A DNA stretch of 64,000 bases from contig WSYJ01000149.1 of NCBI GenBank assembly GCA_020186115.1, positions 1,488,001-1,552,000 on the forward strand, read 5' to 3'. Made by a program: the position numbers and the translations under genes. Below are positions 53,345 through 63,223 of the stretch, piece after piece (the first letter of the stretch is position 1; each line of letters begins with the position of its first letter). Source of the stretch: Histomonas meleagridis. Its lineage: Eukaryota; Parabasalia; Tritrichomonadida; Dientamoebidae. Below the pieces are notes generated by a model. The model saw nothing but the letters and a program-made list of their open reading frames with translations, was not told the DNA's origin and ran no database searches.

Positions 53345-54760
53345 TTATAGTATAATCATAATAAACAACAACAGTATCAGTGAAAACATATTTCGAATGT
53401 TTAAATATGTTTTCGTTTCATGCACTAAATAAGATATAGTTTCTGTTAATGAAATTGACAATGTATAAGTAAATGAAATTGTTAATGATAAATTTGTATC
53501 ATATGATAGTGATGATGGAAATGTATTTGATTGTGAATATGTATTCGACTGTGTGAATGTTAATGTTGCTGGAAGACATTTATCAATTGTTGTATATTTA
53601 GCAACATCAAAATTATAAAATTTTTCATCTTTATATGTGTTTTGTACCATTACTGTAGTCGAAATATTATAATAAAATACATTTGAGCCAAAATTTGGTC
53701 TTGATTACCATAAAAATATATACATTTAATGTTTGGACATTGATCGAATGCACATTCATTAATACTTGTTGTCAAATCAGTACAATAACAAAATGCATAA
53801 TAACTAATTAACGTAGTTGAGTCAGGAATTATTACGTTGTTCAAACGAGAACATACCATAAATGATGATTCACCAATTGTATTAACATTATTCATTATCA
53901 GATATACCAATTGTTAAATCATTTCCTTCAATTATTACTGTGTTTAATTGTGGACATAATTGAAATGAATATTCACCAATGGATGTAACTGATTTAGGAA
54001 TTGTAATATTTTTCAAATTATTGCAAATAGAAAATGAATATTGTTCAATTTCAATAACATTTTCACTAAAAATTACTGTTTCTAAATTAGATGAATTATA
54101 AAATGAATAACTTCCAATTGTTGTAATAGTATTTGGAACATAAAAAATTTTAATTGTTTTTTTTGATGAATAACAAATAATAGTATTTAATGATTTATCA
54201 TAAAGATTTCCATAATTATCATAATTTTTATAATTCGAATTATTTGATGATACTTGAATAGACTGAAGATTTCCACAATATGAAAATGCTGTATTAGAAA
54301 TTGATGTAACTGAAGTTGGAATTATTATATTTGTTAACTTATAACATGATTGAAATGCAAAGTTTCCAATATATTGAACATTATCACCAATCATTACTTC
54401 TTCTAAATTATTACAATAACGAAATGCATAATTACCAATGGATGTTATAGCATTATGGATTGTTATCTTTTGTAAGTTTTTACATGATTGAAATGCTGAA
54501 TTATCAATTATTTTAACTTGTTCAGGGATATCATAAGTTTCCATAGTATTTGCTGGTGGATAACAAATGATTTTAGTAATATATTTATCATAAAGAACAC
54601 CATCATTATCATAATTAGAATATGCCGAATTATCATTTGATACTTGAATAAATTGAAGATTTTCACATTCTTGAAAGACATTATTACCAATTGAAGTTAT
54701 TGATGGTTGAACATAAAAATTGGTTAAATTGGTACATGAACGGAATGCATTATCACACAT
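53345..54760 (-). pseudogene. BspA-like LRR surface-protein gene, frame-broken
   Basis: Three successive minus frames. 54760-53888 encodes TpLRR repeats (FRSCTNLTNFYVQPSITSIG and so on) interrupted by two copies of the insert NSxYxNYDxxGxLYDKxLxxIICYP. 53910-53650 encodes further repeats (NTIGESSFMVCSRLNNVIIP). 53650-53345 encodes the juxtamembrane module VMVQNTYKDEKFYNF with TTIDKC, a Ser/Thr-rich region, and an end-terminal hydrophobic segment (FSLILLLFIMIIL). Two frame changes separate the blocks, and no signal peptide precedes the first ATG. A recently broken or mis-assembled member of the family at 8654-11530. The Ser/Thr-rich stem and lack of a cytoplasmic tail make it a different subtype. 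Confidence 0.75.
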
Positions 54761-54878
54761 TTGGATTCCATAAGTGCGTGGAATACTAAAAAAGATTTTT
54801 CATTCGCAATCTTATGAATATTTGATATTTTTAGGTTTTATAGTTTATTAAAGACACATACAAATAAATTTATATAAA

Positions 54879-55481
54879 TTAGCAATTACACTTTTTTTTC
54901 TCTACCGCAGGTGAATAATCAAGTTTGTTTCTTTCGTAATGTGGAATAAAAGTTCTATTTTCAATTCGATGTTCGATTAGAGAAATACATTCGTTAACTG
55001 CTTTTTCAACATTTTCCCCTGTCTTTGCTGATGTTTCAAAGTATTTAATCCCCATAGATAATGCAAATTCCTCTGCTGCTTCTTTTGGAACAGTTCGTTT
55101 AGCTTTGTCATCAGATTTATTTCCTATCAAAACAATTGAAACATCACTTCCCGCCTCTTCCTTAGCAGTTTGAATCAGATCACCAACAGATTTAAACGAA
55201 TCCGAGAAAGTTAAATCAAAGATAACTAATATACCTGCTGAATTTTTATAGTAAGCCCGCGTTAAAGAATCGAAAACCTCATGTCCTGCAGTATCCCACA
55301 ATTGAACCTGAATTTTGTGTTGTTTTGTTATTATCTCTTTTTTTATAAATTCCACTCCATGTGTGGGCATTGTTTTGTTCAGCCATATATTTTTTGTGTA
55401 CCTTTCCAAGAAGCATGTTTTCCCTACACCAGCTTTTCCAATAACAATAATCTTCACAGAGAAATCATATTGACACAACAT
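54879..55481 (-). CDS. Rab-family small GTPase (His at switch-II Gln position)
   Basis: A 200-residue protein: G1 GKAGVGKT, G3 WDTAGHEVF, G4 GNKSD, G5 TSAKTG, C-terminus KKKCNC. The catalytic Gln of DTAGQE is His, a substitution expected to impair intrinsic GTP hydrolysis. It is paralogous to the protein at 49925 (PTHGVEFIKKE, TRAYYKNSAG versus TRSYFRNSLG). Both are minus-strand genes about 5 kb apart. The gene is otherwise intact and its codons are unremarkable. Confidence 0.93.
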   Translation of the reverse strand: MLCQYDFSVKIIVIGKAGVGKTCFLERYTKNIWLNKTMPTHGVEFIKKEIITKQHKIQVQLWDTAGHEVFDSLTRAYYKNSAGILVIFDLTFSDSFKSVGDLIQTAKEEAGSDVSIVLIGNKSDDKAKRTVPKEAAEEFALSMGIKYFETSAKTGENVEKAVNECISLIEHRIENRTFIPHYERNKLDYSPAVEKKKCNC

Positions 55482-55644
55482 TCATAATGTCAATTTGGTC
55501 AAACTTATGTCGACATAAATCAAAAAGTCGTTTTCTGGAATAAACGTTTAAAATCAAAACAATTTTTGAAAGAATAACGACAAAAATATCTGAACTTTAT
55601 TTTCAAGTGTGCAACTTATTTTTAATTGTAAATATTTAGAGCAA

Positions 55645-57237
55645 TTATTTATTTTTTCGAATTAAAAGCTCATGGAGCTTCAAAATAGTTCTTTGGAGAT
55701 GTTCAATATCTGCAGGAAGAACCCAATTTCCTCTATCTTCTTGTGTTGCTATATCCTCTGTTGATAAAATTGGATATTTTGCAATCACTGATGCAATTCT
55801 ATGATACATCGATGCAATTCTTGAAAATCTATTTAACAAAATTCGTAATTCTTTATTTTCTATTTGAAAACATTTTAATTTTGCGAAAATTGTTTGAATT
55901 AAGTTTGCTTCTGTTTCACAAATATCATTAAAATCAAATTCGAAATCAATTGATTCTTCAATTGGAACAGAATTCATTAATTCGACAAATTCATTTTCGA
56001 TTGTTATTGCTTCAATTTTTAAGTCATTTAATAAATTAATTAATGGTTCTGTATCTTGACCTTTTAACTCATTATATTTTTCTTTTGCAAGAATAACTTC
56101 TTTCTTAAGTGATTCCATGTTTTCTTTTAGATTAAATAATTCATTTTCAGCATCAATTTTCTTTTCAATTTCTTTGCGAAGTTGTATTTTCATTTCTTTA
56201 TACTTTAATTCTTTATCATTTTCTTTTTGTTTGTTTTGGATTTGTGTTCGAACTATTCGCGTCTTTTTATTCGCTTGTTCTTTAAGTTTATTATTTAATT
56301 CTTGAATTTGTAGTTTGAATCGTTTAATTTTTTCTTTTTTCGACTTTAATTTATTATTCGCGTTTTTCTCGTTTTCAATCGATTTGGATATTCGTGTTAA
56401 TAGTTCATGATTTTTTGCTTGTTGTGTCTTTAATAGATTTTGTAATGTTAAATTTTGCTCAACTGCTCCATTAATACTTTCTTTAAGATTATTAATTTCA
56501 TCATTTTTCTCTGTGATTTCATGTCGTTGTTGAATAATAATATTTTTGAAATTCGTTTTCTGTTTTTCCACTTTACGAATAGTTTGTGTTTTCTTATCAA
56601 GATCAAGTTGAAGTTCATCAATTTTAAGTTGTTCTTGTCGATTAGTTTTTGCATAAAAAAGATTTCGTTTTAAGTTTTCGATTTCATAAACATTTTCTTC
56701 ATTTTCTTTTCGAAGAAGATCAATTTCAATATTTTTATTATTAATATCTTTATTCATTGTTTCATATTGATTAGACAATGAGTTTAAATTTTCTTGTAAT
56801 TCTTTTATTTGTGCATCTCTTTTTTCTAGTAGATCATTCATATTTTGAAATGCTTCATCTGTTGGATTTTCAGTTTGATGTAGATTATTAAGCATTTCGA
56901 TAAATTCTATCCGTTCCTTGTCAATATCATTTTTAACTTGTTCTGATACATTTATGTAATCTTTTATTTGTTGATTTTTTTCTTTCCTTAACTCATCAAT
57001 TACTGCTTGTAATTCTTTAATGATTTCATTTCGCTCATAAACAAATGATGCTTGTTTATTTGCTGATTCTTGTGCTTGATAAAATTGATTTTGTAAATTT
57101 GAGTACATATTTGACCATTCCTTTATTTGTTGATTTCTTTTTTCAAGAGCTTCTGCAAGTTGTTTTATCTTTTGCTCATTTGTTGTGATTCTTTGACGAA
57201 GAACAGCATTTTCTTCGTAAATTTCATGATATTCCAT
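55645..57237 (-). CDS. Long coiled-coil protein, unknown family
   Basis: A 530-residue protein. A continuous Lys/Glu/Gln/Asn-rich coiled coil runs from residue 5 to about 395 (AVLRQRITTNEQKIKQLAEA and so on). A C-terminal 130-residue helical domain follows (EPLINLLNDLKIEAITIENE, SIDFEFDFNDICETEANLIQ, then NKELRILLNRFSRIASMYHR). The domain may be a binding or dimerisation head. I recognise no specific homologue. It is probably cytoskeletal. A GC palindrome lies 23 bp upstream of the ATG. Confidence 0.85.
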   Translation of the reverse strand: MEYHEIYEENAVLRQRITTNEQKIKQLAEALEKRNQQIKEWSNMYSNLQNQFYQAQESANKQASFVYERNEIIKELQAVIDELRKEKNQQIKDYINVSEQVKNDIDKERIEFIEMLNNLHQTENPTDEAFQNMNDLLEKRDAQIKELQENLNSLSNQYETMNKDINNKNIEIDLLRKENEENVYEIENLKRNLFYAKTNRQEQLKIDELQLDLDKKTQTIRKVEKQKTNFKNIIIQQRHEITEKNDEINNLKESINGAVEQNLTLQNLLKTQQAKNHELLTRISKSIENEKNANNKLKSKKEKIKRFKLQIQELNNKLKEQANKKTRIVRTQIQNKQKENDKELKYKEMKIQLRKEIEKKIDAENELFNLKENMESLKKEVILAKEKYNELKGQDTEPLINLLNDLKIEAITIENEFVELMNSVPIEESIDFEFDFNDICETEANLIQTIFAKLKCFQIENKELRILLNRFSRIASMYHRIASVIAKYPILSTEDIATQEDRGNWVLPADIEHLQRTILKLHELLIRKNK

Positions 57238-57259
57238 TTAGATTTCAAACGTACAAAAG

Positions 57260-57271
57260 CGGGGCGCCCCG
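57260..57271. other. Perfect 12-bp GC palindrome
   Basis: CGGGGCGCCCCG, self-complementary, 23 bp upstream of the minus-strand ATG at 57237. The strongest of the GC palindromes near starts. Confidence 0.6.
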
Positions 57272-57723
57272 TACCAGAAGTAAAAAAAACCTAAATCATA
57301 CATCAAAAACATTATTTAATGAAACAAACTTCATGACAATGATAAGGGATCTCAAAAATACTGAGCAAATTTAAATTTTAGTTATTTTTCAAATATGCAA
57401 AAAAGTTATAATTTTTTGTGTTTCAGATATCAATGTATAAAGCGAGAGCTATTCATCCACCCATTTTACTGATAAGCAAATTTTATTATTTGAAAAAAAA
57501 TATTAATATGGAAACCAATTTTTCTTTTTTCTTTGAAATTATAATATCCAATGAAAAAATAAAAAATAAACTCACATTCACTTCAATTCCAATCGAATTT
57601 TATTTTGTTTGTTTGTTATAAATGAGTTTATTATTTTTGTGGTTCATAGAAAAAATGAATCATTTTGTTCCATAACCGTTTTTCTCATTGAAATTTCGTA
57701 CAAAACCGTTATATTTTTATTAG
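57272..57723. other. Divergent intergenic region
   Basis: AT-rich. A 67-codon frame at 57418-57621 is not convincing. It ends in the paired ACCGTT elements of the next gene. Confidence 0.5.
57675..57710 (+). promoter_or_regulatory. Paired AACCGTT elements
   Basis: AACCGTT with ACCGTT at 57675-57680 and 57705-57710, same orientation, the second 13 bp before the ATG at 57724. Confidence 0.5.
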
Positions 57724-60603
57724 ATGGATGATTATCACAAGAACCAGTACCTTCAAGACGTAATCAAATTCTTAGAAAATGAAAAAAGCACGCGCATTCA
57801 TGACGTTATTAAAAGCATCGAAAAATCATCTATTTCAGAAAAGATTTCAATGTATCAATTTTTATTTCAATATTTTTCTAAAGGATGTCCTCAACTAGAA
57901 TGTCTTACTAAGTCAAAAAAAAGCACATTAATGTCTTTATTTAGTTATGTAATTTCCAAAATTCCACCATATTACTTTTATCCACAAACATTTGGTTTAG
58001 AGATTGGTTCCTGTCAGCAAAACTATTCCCTATATAGATGTTTTAAACCCACCATCCAACGCATTAAAAGAATCGAAAAAATGATACAATCAATTTTTAT
58101 TGATTCAGATTTATCACCATTTTCACCTGATTTTAAATTTTCCTTTACTGATCCTCAAATCCTCTTTGCCAAATCATCAGCTGATCTTAGTAATAATCTA
58201 ATTTATCAAACACCAATAATCCAAGCCTTCAAGAAACATTTATTAAATTTATCAACCACCACTTCATTTCATCATCTATTAAAAACCCAAAATGGAAAAA
58301 TGAATCTCACTTTAGCGATAATTGAAATTCTATCAGATCTTAATAAGGAACAAAATGCCACACAATGTCAACTTTTATTTTGTTTTTCCATAGTTTTTTT
58401 ATATGTCAACTCCTTTGCAACCACAAATGATATTGATGGCCAGACGCTTTGTTCGTACATCACATCTCAACCATTTATCTCACCATTTTGTTTATTTTCA
58501 ATGATTAATCATATCTCTATCTTTATCCATTTGTTTAACTTGCTTATCCCGACCGAAATCTCCCAAAACTTGGAGCAACAAGCGGAAGTTCACCCGTCGC
58601 AATATGAACTTGTCGATCTATCGGTCGATTCACATTTTGATCCGTTTCTTAAACGTATCCCGACGATAGCGTCAAATTTTTTCCTGTCAAAAAATGCCAC
58701 CAACAACGATGAAGAATTTGATTGTGCAGATGATAATGGGTTATTTTGTTTCTTGAATTTATCATCTACGCAATTATTAGGTAAAATGAAAGCAGTGTTA
58801 AGTTTAGCAAGAGAAATTAAACTTGGCCCAATTCATGTATCAGGAATGAACATAGCATTATTACGAATTATACGATTTTCTTTACAAAGAGCTATCATAG
58901 ATTGTGAAGAATCCAAAATTGTCACACCGAAATTTTGTTATTTTTTGCAAAATATATTTTCAATATTATCAGTAAGTTTTTCCGAACAAATATCACGGAA
59001 ATTCTTTTCGTTACAAGAAATCAAATGGAATTCCTGTGTTTTAATTATTCGCTTAACATTATCAAATTTAATATTATGTGTATTACATCAAATTCCAGAC
59101 CATAACTTTGTCTTATTTTGCTTAAAATGTTCCAACATGGTTGAAACTCAAGGGTATGCCAACTTATTAATTTTAAAGATATTTCCATATACCAAATTTT
59201 ATTTAATCCCAAATGTCATTGAAACTTTACCGGATAGTTTAGACTCATTTACAGAGCTTTTATTTCTCGAAGAATTCCGTAACATTAAGCAAGTATATTC
59301 ATTTGAAGAATATCAAAAACTCAAGAACATTTACACCGAAATTCTCAAAAGAGGAAATTACAAAACAGACAACAAAGAGAAAGTATTATTTCTTAGTAAA
59401 ATGAAGCAAAACAAACCACTTCAACCAAACGAAGAGTTAAACAACACGATCAACTTAGCGTTAGAAGCTCAAACCATTCAAGAAGCATTTGATTTAATTC
59501 GAACGTGTAAAGTTTTTCATCAAGCAATGCATTTAATATATGGGTTATCATTAACACCATTTTTTAAAGATTATAACTTTGCCACGTTTTTAAACTCTGC
59601 GATCTTAAACTTTGTTAAATATACTCAGCCGACTGATCGCGAAGTCAAATTCTTTGAAATCAGTGAAAGTCAATACTCATTACCATTTGCGCAATTTCTT
59701 CTTAAGCGATTATTATTACAAGGGTATATTGATTTAGCGGACAAATTATTTAATGAGTTAATTGAGTCCATTAAAAATGATAAATGTGTATTACATTGGA
59801 TCACATTATTTCTAATTGATCATTTCCATTTAATTACAGATAACATAACGATTGGATTAAAGAATATATTAAAGTCATTACCATTATCAGATAAGTTTTA
59901 TTTCCAAGATGATAATTTCATATATAATATATCACAATTATTAATCGAAAAAGAATTGCCATTAATTCGTGGGCCTTCTTTATTAGAACGTGAATATATC
60001 TCTGAATATGAACATGTATATTCATTTGGTATATGTTCAATAACGTTATACTCAAAAGATCCCGAAAGAATTGCAAATTTATTAATAAGTCCAATTAATA
60101 ATATTCGTTTTTCATGGAATAATAGAGATAAATCATTATATACTTTTGCAAAAATTGCTGCTGATTTACATCCAACTATTGGTATAATATTCTTTAGAAA
60201 GTTATTAATGAAAAATATGGAAGTGACGATAACAAGCGGGAAAATATTTTTGATGTTTTGTGGATTTAAAACTTTCGCTGGTATTTGTGAGAAAATTGAG
60301 ATGTTGACCGAGAAAAATAACACAAAAATTATTATGTTCTTGAAAATGATTTGTCCGTGCTATAAAAGATTGGTCGGAGATAAACAATTCGCAACAAAGT
60401 TTTTGTGTAACGTAATTAACTTGTCGAAATTCGTGGATGATAAAATCGAGTTGGAAACTGTGGTAGACGTCGTCTGTTTGCTGTGCGCAAAGCTGAAATT
60501 GGCCGAATTTAAAAACGAATTACTAAAAGCTGCAATGATCTTGCCGAATAAGGAAAAAGAACTCTTCGAGGCGGCAATGGAAATAGAAGCTGAATCATAT
60601 TAA
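57724..60603 (+). CDS. Large helical protein, unknown
   Basis: A 959-residue alpha-helical protein with HEAT/ARM-like hydrophobic helix pairs throughout and no signal peptide or membrane segment. There is a short low-complexity linker around residues 300-340 (ATNNDEEFDCADDNG). The C-terminus reads KFVDDKIELETVVDVVCLLC, then AKLKLAEFKNELLKAAMILP, and ends AAMEIEAESY. I do not recognise the family; scaffold-type proteins of transcription or trafficking complexes have this look. The ATG is well supported by two AACCGTT elements immediately upstream. The last 60 codons and 3' flank are duplicated twice downstream. Confidence 0.85.
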   Translation: MDDYHKNQYLQDVIKFLENEKSTRIHDVIKSIEKSSISEKISMYQFLFQYFSKGCPQLECLTKSKKSTLMSLFSYVISKIPPYYFYPQTFGLEIGSCQQNYSLYRCFKPTIQRIKRIEKMIQSIFIDSDLSPFSPDFKFSFTDPQILFAKSSADLSNNLIYQTPIIQAFKKHLLNLSTTTSFHHLLKTQNGKMNLTLAIIEILSDLNKEQNATQCQLLFCFSIVFLYVNSFATTNDIDGQTLCSYITSQPFISPFCLFSMINHISIFIHLFNLLIPTEISQNLEQQAEVHPSQYELVDLSVDSHFDPFLKRIPTIASNFFLSKNATNNDEEFDCADDNGLFCFLNLSSTQLLGKMKAVLSLAREIKLGPIHVSGMNIALLRIIRFSLQRAIIDCEESKIVTPKFCYFLQNIFSILSVSFSEQISRKFFSLQEIKWNSCVLIIRLTLSNLILCVLHQIPDHNFVLFCLKCSNMVETQGYANLLILKIFPYTKFYLIPNVIETLPDSLDSFTELLFLEEFRNIKQVYSFEEYQKLKNIYTEILKRGNYKTDNKEKVLFLSKMKQNKPLQPNEELNNTINLALEAQTIQEAFDLIRTCKVFHQAMHLIYGLSLTPFFKDYNFATFLNSAILNFVKYTQPTDREVKFFEISESQYSLPFAQFLLKRLLLQGYIDLADKLFNELIESIKNDKCVLHWITLFLIDHFHLITDNITIGLKNILKSLPLSDKFYFQDDNFIYNISQLLIEKELPLIRGPSLLEREYISEYEHVYSFGICSITLYSKDPERIANLLISPINNIRFSWNNRDKSLYTFAKIAADLHPTIGIIFFRKLLMKNMEVTITSGKIFLMFCGFKTFAGICEKIEMLTEKNNTKIIMFLKMICPCYKRLVGDKQFATKFLCNVINLSKFVDDKIELETVVDVVCLLCAKLKLAEFKNELLKAAMILPNKEKELFEAAMEIEAESY

Positions 60604-61070
60604 TAAAATGTTTTGATTTGTTTTCTGTTGTTTTTAACTTGCAGAAATTCGTTGATGATAAAAATGAGTTAGAAATTGTTGTTAGCAATGTTTGATGAAA
60701 TGTTCAAAGTTAAAACTAATGACTTTAAAGACGAAATACTAAGTGCGGCAATAACTTTATCTTAAAAAAAGAAAAAAAATTGTTTGAAACAGCTCTAAAA
60801 ATAGAAGCTGAATCATATTAATAAAATGTTTTGAATTGTTTTCTGTTGTTTTTAACTTGCAGAAATTCGTTGGTGATAAAAATGAGTTTGAAAGTGTTAT
60901 TGACGTTGTTTGTTTATTATGTTTCAAGTTGAAATAGCTAAGTTTAAAAACGAATTAGAAAATGAAACAAAAAATATACCTAAAAATTGAAAAAGAGTTG
61001 TTCGAAACAGCTCTGGAAATAGAATCTGAAATATATAACAAAATGTTTTTTATTACACTTAAAAGTTTAT
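60427..61070 (+). repeat. Tandem duplication of the 3' end of the preceding gene (218-bp period)
   Basis: The segment starting AAATTCGTGGATGATAAAAT at 60427 recurs at 60645 and 60863, exactly 218 bp apart each time. It includes the gene's last codons (ending EAESY-stop) and the 3' flank TAATAAAATGTTTTGA..TTGTTTTTAACTTGCAG. Copies 2 and 3 carry stops and frame changes (KFVDDKNELEIVVSNV-stop; KFVGDKNEFESVIDVVCLLC then stop). They are non-coding relics unless used as alternative 3' ends. Confidence 0.8.
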
Positions 61071-61165
61071 TGTTGAAATGAACGAATTTGAGGTGAAATA
61101 TCAGCTCGGTGATATGGCAAAAAACAATTCTGAATTTTTTGATCAGCCCTCAAAAATTCACTAAA

Positions 61166-61170
61166 ACCGT
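61166..61170 (+). promoter_or_regulatory. ACCGT element upstream of the IBP39-like gene
   Basis: AAACCGTC 32 bp before the ATG at 61203; single copy. Confidence 0.4.
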
Positions 61171-61202
61171 CATCTAATCCGACCTCTCAAAAATAATTTT
61201 TC

Positions 61203-62192
61203 ATGGAAGACATACAAAATTATTCAAAGGCATTCCACGATCTCCCAATAGAAATCAAGACAACACTTCGACGTAAAAGCAGTCGTGATCCTTCATCTCG
61301 ATTTCCAACAAAATTACACTTATTATTAACTTATGTAACAGAAAACCCTTCTTTGGAAGAAAAAATTGGACTTGGATGGATAAGCGATACTGAATTTCGT
61401 ATGAATAAGAAAACTCTTGGTTCTATTATGGGTATAAAACTTAATACAATAAACGTTAACCTTAAAGATCTAGGTTTTGAACAAACTCAACGTGACAGAA
61501 ATGGTTGGACTCATTGGAAACGTGAAGGTTTTACCAAAAGTAACGCAGGACTTATTACAACTAATCCAAAGCCACAGAGTGCAATACCAGATAATAGTGA
61601 AGTTTTAATTCGTTTTCCAACACCCGATGTTTCTGAGATTTCCGTTACCATAGACTTCAACCGTATAGCACAAAATGCATGGCAATCGATTGTTGGCGGA
61701 AATTATAATTCATTTCAATCTTCACGTTTCATTGAAATGGCAGCTCAATACCTTAAACATAATGAACAACCACAAGACAATGCAGAAAATGTGCTTCGTG
61801 CACTTATTGCTCCATGTAGAATTGGATTACCAACAGTCACAAAAACTGATTTCTTTCGATTTCTTGCAATGTTTGGCCCACCCTCGAGCTCAATGGTAAA
61901 GATTGCAGGCTTATTAGAGCATTCTAATAACACTGGTAATTGGTTATCTTTTACACCTGAAGCTCAAGAGCCAAACACATTTTATGCAGCATTCGACAAC
62001 ATTGTTCCAAATTGTTTAGTGTTTCATAAGGCAAATGTTACAAATGAAACTTTTAGAGTGTATAATATTCCGACAGTTGAAGTTAGCCAAGGAAGTTATT
62101 TGGTCGACCAGAACGGAAGGTTTTATGACTCATGGGCTAACTTCTTTAGCGCAAACCCTGGAATTATCGAAACAATGTCCATAAACTTATGA
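61203..62192 (+). CDS. IBP39: IBP39-like initiator-binding protein
   Basis: A 329-residue protein, close in length to the T. vaginalis initiator-binding protein IBP39. The N-terminal IBD winged-helix domain (about 22-115) has TLRRKSSRDPSSRFPTKLHL, GLGWISDTEFRMNKKTLGSI and the recognition helix MGIKLNTINVNLKDLGFEQT. A short linker follows, and then the C-domain (about 150-329), which in IBP39 contacts the Pol II CTD: FIEMAAQYLKHNEQPQDNAE, RFLAMFGPPSSSMVKIAGLL, YLVDQNGRFYDSWANFF. This factor binds the Inr that trichomonads use instead of a TATA box. It is the best taxonomic marker in the window. Confidence 0.92.
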   Translation: MEDIQNYSKAFHDLPIEIKTTLRRKSSRDPSSRFPTKLHLLLTYVTENPSLEEKIGLGWISDTEFRMNKKTLGSIMGIKLNTINVNLKDLGFEQTQRDRNGWTHWKREGFTKSNAGLITTNPKPQSAIPDNSEVLIRFPTPDVSEISVTIDFNRIAQNAWQSIVGGNYNSFQSSRFIEMAAQYLKHNEQPQDNAENVLRALIAPCRIGLPTVTKTDFFRFLAMFGPPSSSMVKIAGLLEHSNNTGNWLSFTPEAQEPNTFYAAFDNIVPNCLVFHKANVTNETFRVYNIPTVEVSQGSYLVDQNGRFYDSWANFFSANPGIIETMSINL

Positions 62193-62677
62193 GGAATTAT
62201 CTTTAATTCAAATTTAAAATTGAATGATCTCATAGAAAATATTGAACATATTTATAACGAATGGAAATAATGAAGTTCATTCGTTATAGTATACATTTTT
62301 TTTTTATAAAAAGACCTTTGTTATATATTAAATGGAAACTCTATAAGAATTCCAATATATAAATTCAATTTAACAATTTCAGAAATAATAAAAAATTTTA
62401 GTAAGTATTTGTTTTTAATGAACAAATAAAATTTTACTCACGTTGTGTCTATATTTAACTTAGTGATTAATTGTTGACAAGAAATTTATGAAAATGATTT
62501 TCATCTGAAAATAACAAATGTGAATTCATGGATGGTAATGTCATGAATCAAATTAAAAGTTATAAAATTTGTCTTCTTTTGAGAATAATTCTACTTGAAA
62601 AAAAATTAACAATTTTAATTTTGGACAAATGGAAAAGTATATTATATTTCTGCAAAAAGAATAAACAAAAAACGGTG
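62193..62677. other. Convergent intergenic region
   Basis: AT-rich, no gene. TCATAGAAAATATTGAA at 62229 repeats a word also found at 42172 upstream of paralogue B. Confidence 0.5.
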
Positions 62678-63223
62678 TTAATATTTATATAGAGGATTAT
62701 CTGTTTGAAGGGGATATTGATTATTGATATCAATTTTATGTAAATGATATTTTTCATGAATTTGTTCAAGCAAAAGCTTGTCTCTTTGTTCTGGTGGGAG
62801 TTGTGGCTTTAGTATTTGATAATTCTTTTTAACACGATTTTGAATTAATTGAGAACGCTTTTGGAATGAGATCCAATCTGGATCTGGGATTGGCGCTTCA
62901 TCTACTTGCGGAGCTACAATGTCAACCGACCATGGTTTTTGTGGTCGTGAGCTATGGTATTGGTCAACTTCTGAATATTGAAAGCGAAATGGTAAAATAG
63001 TAACATTTCCATATCTGTCATTCTCTGTTTGAGGTGGGTTGGCTTCTGCTAATAATGGTGGAGTCCAATTGTCATTTGGATCGATTCTTTCAGCAGTTGG
63101 TTTTAATGGGTCTGGATGTGGTGGAAAATGAAGAAAATTCGGAAGGTGTGCATAAAAATGATCCATTGAAGTCAATGTTTCGTCTGCAACACTAAAACAT
63201 TCACTTAATTTTTCTTCTTCCAT
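62678..63223 (-). CDS. Small hypothetical protein (181 aa)
   Basis: Intact 181-residue frame from an ATG. The N-terminal half is Pro/His/Asp-rich (FYAHLPNFLHFPPHPDPLKP, NDNWTPPLLAEANPPQTEND). The C-terminal half is a helical basic segment (SFQKRSQLIQNRVKKNYQIL, PPEQRDKLLLEQIHEKYHLH). The composition is clearly protein-like and the gene has a normal intergenic flank. No family is recognised. No signal peptide, zinc motif or membrane segment. Confidence 0.7.
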   Translation of the reverse strand: MEEEKLSECFSVADETLTSMDHFYAHLPNFLHFPPHPDPLKPTAERIDPNDNWTPPLLAEANPPQTENDRYGNVTILPFRFQYSEVDQYHSSRPQKPWSVDIVAPQVDEAPIPDPDWISFQKRSQLIQNRVKKNYQILKPQLPPEQRDKLLLEQIHEKYHLHKIDINNQYPLQTDNPLYKY

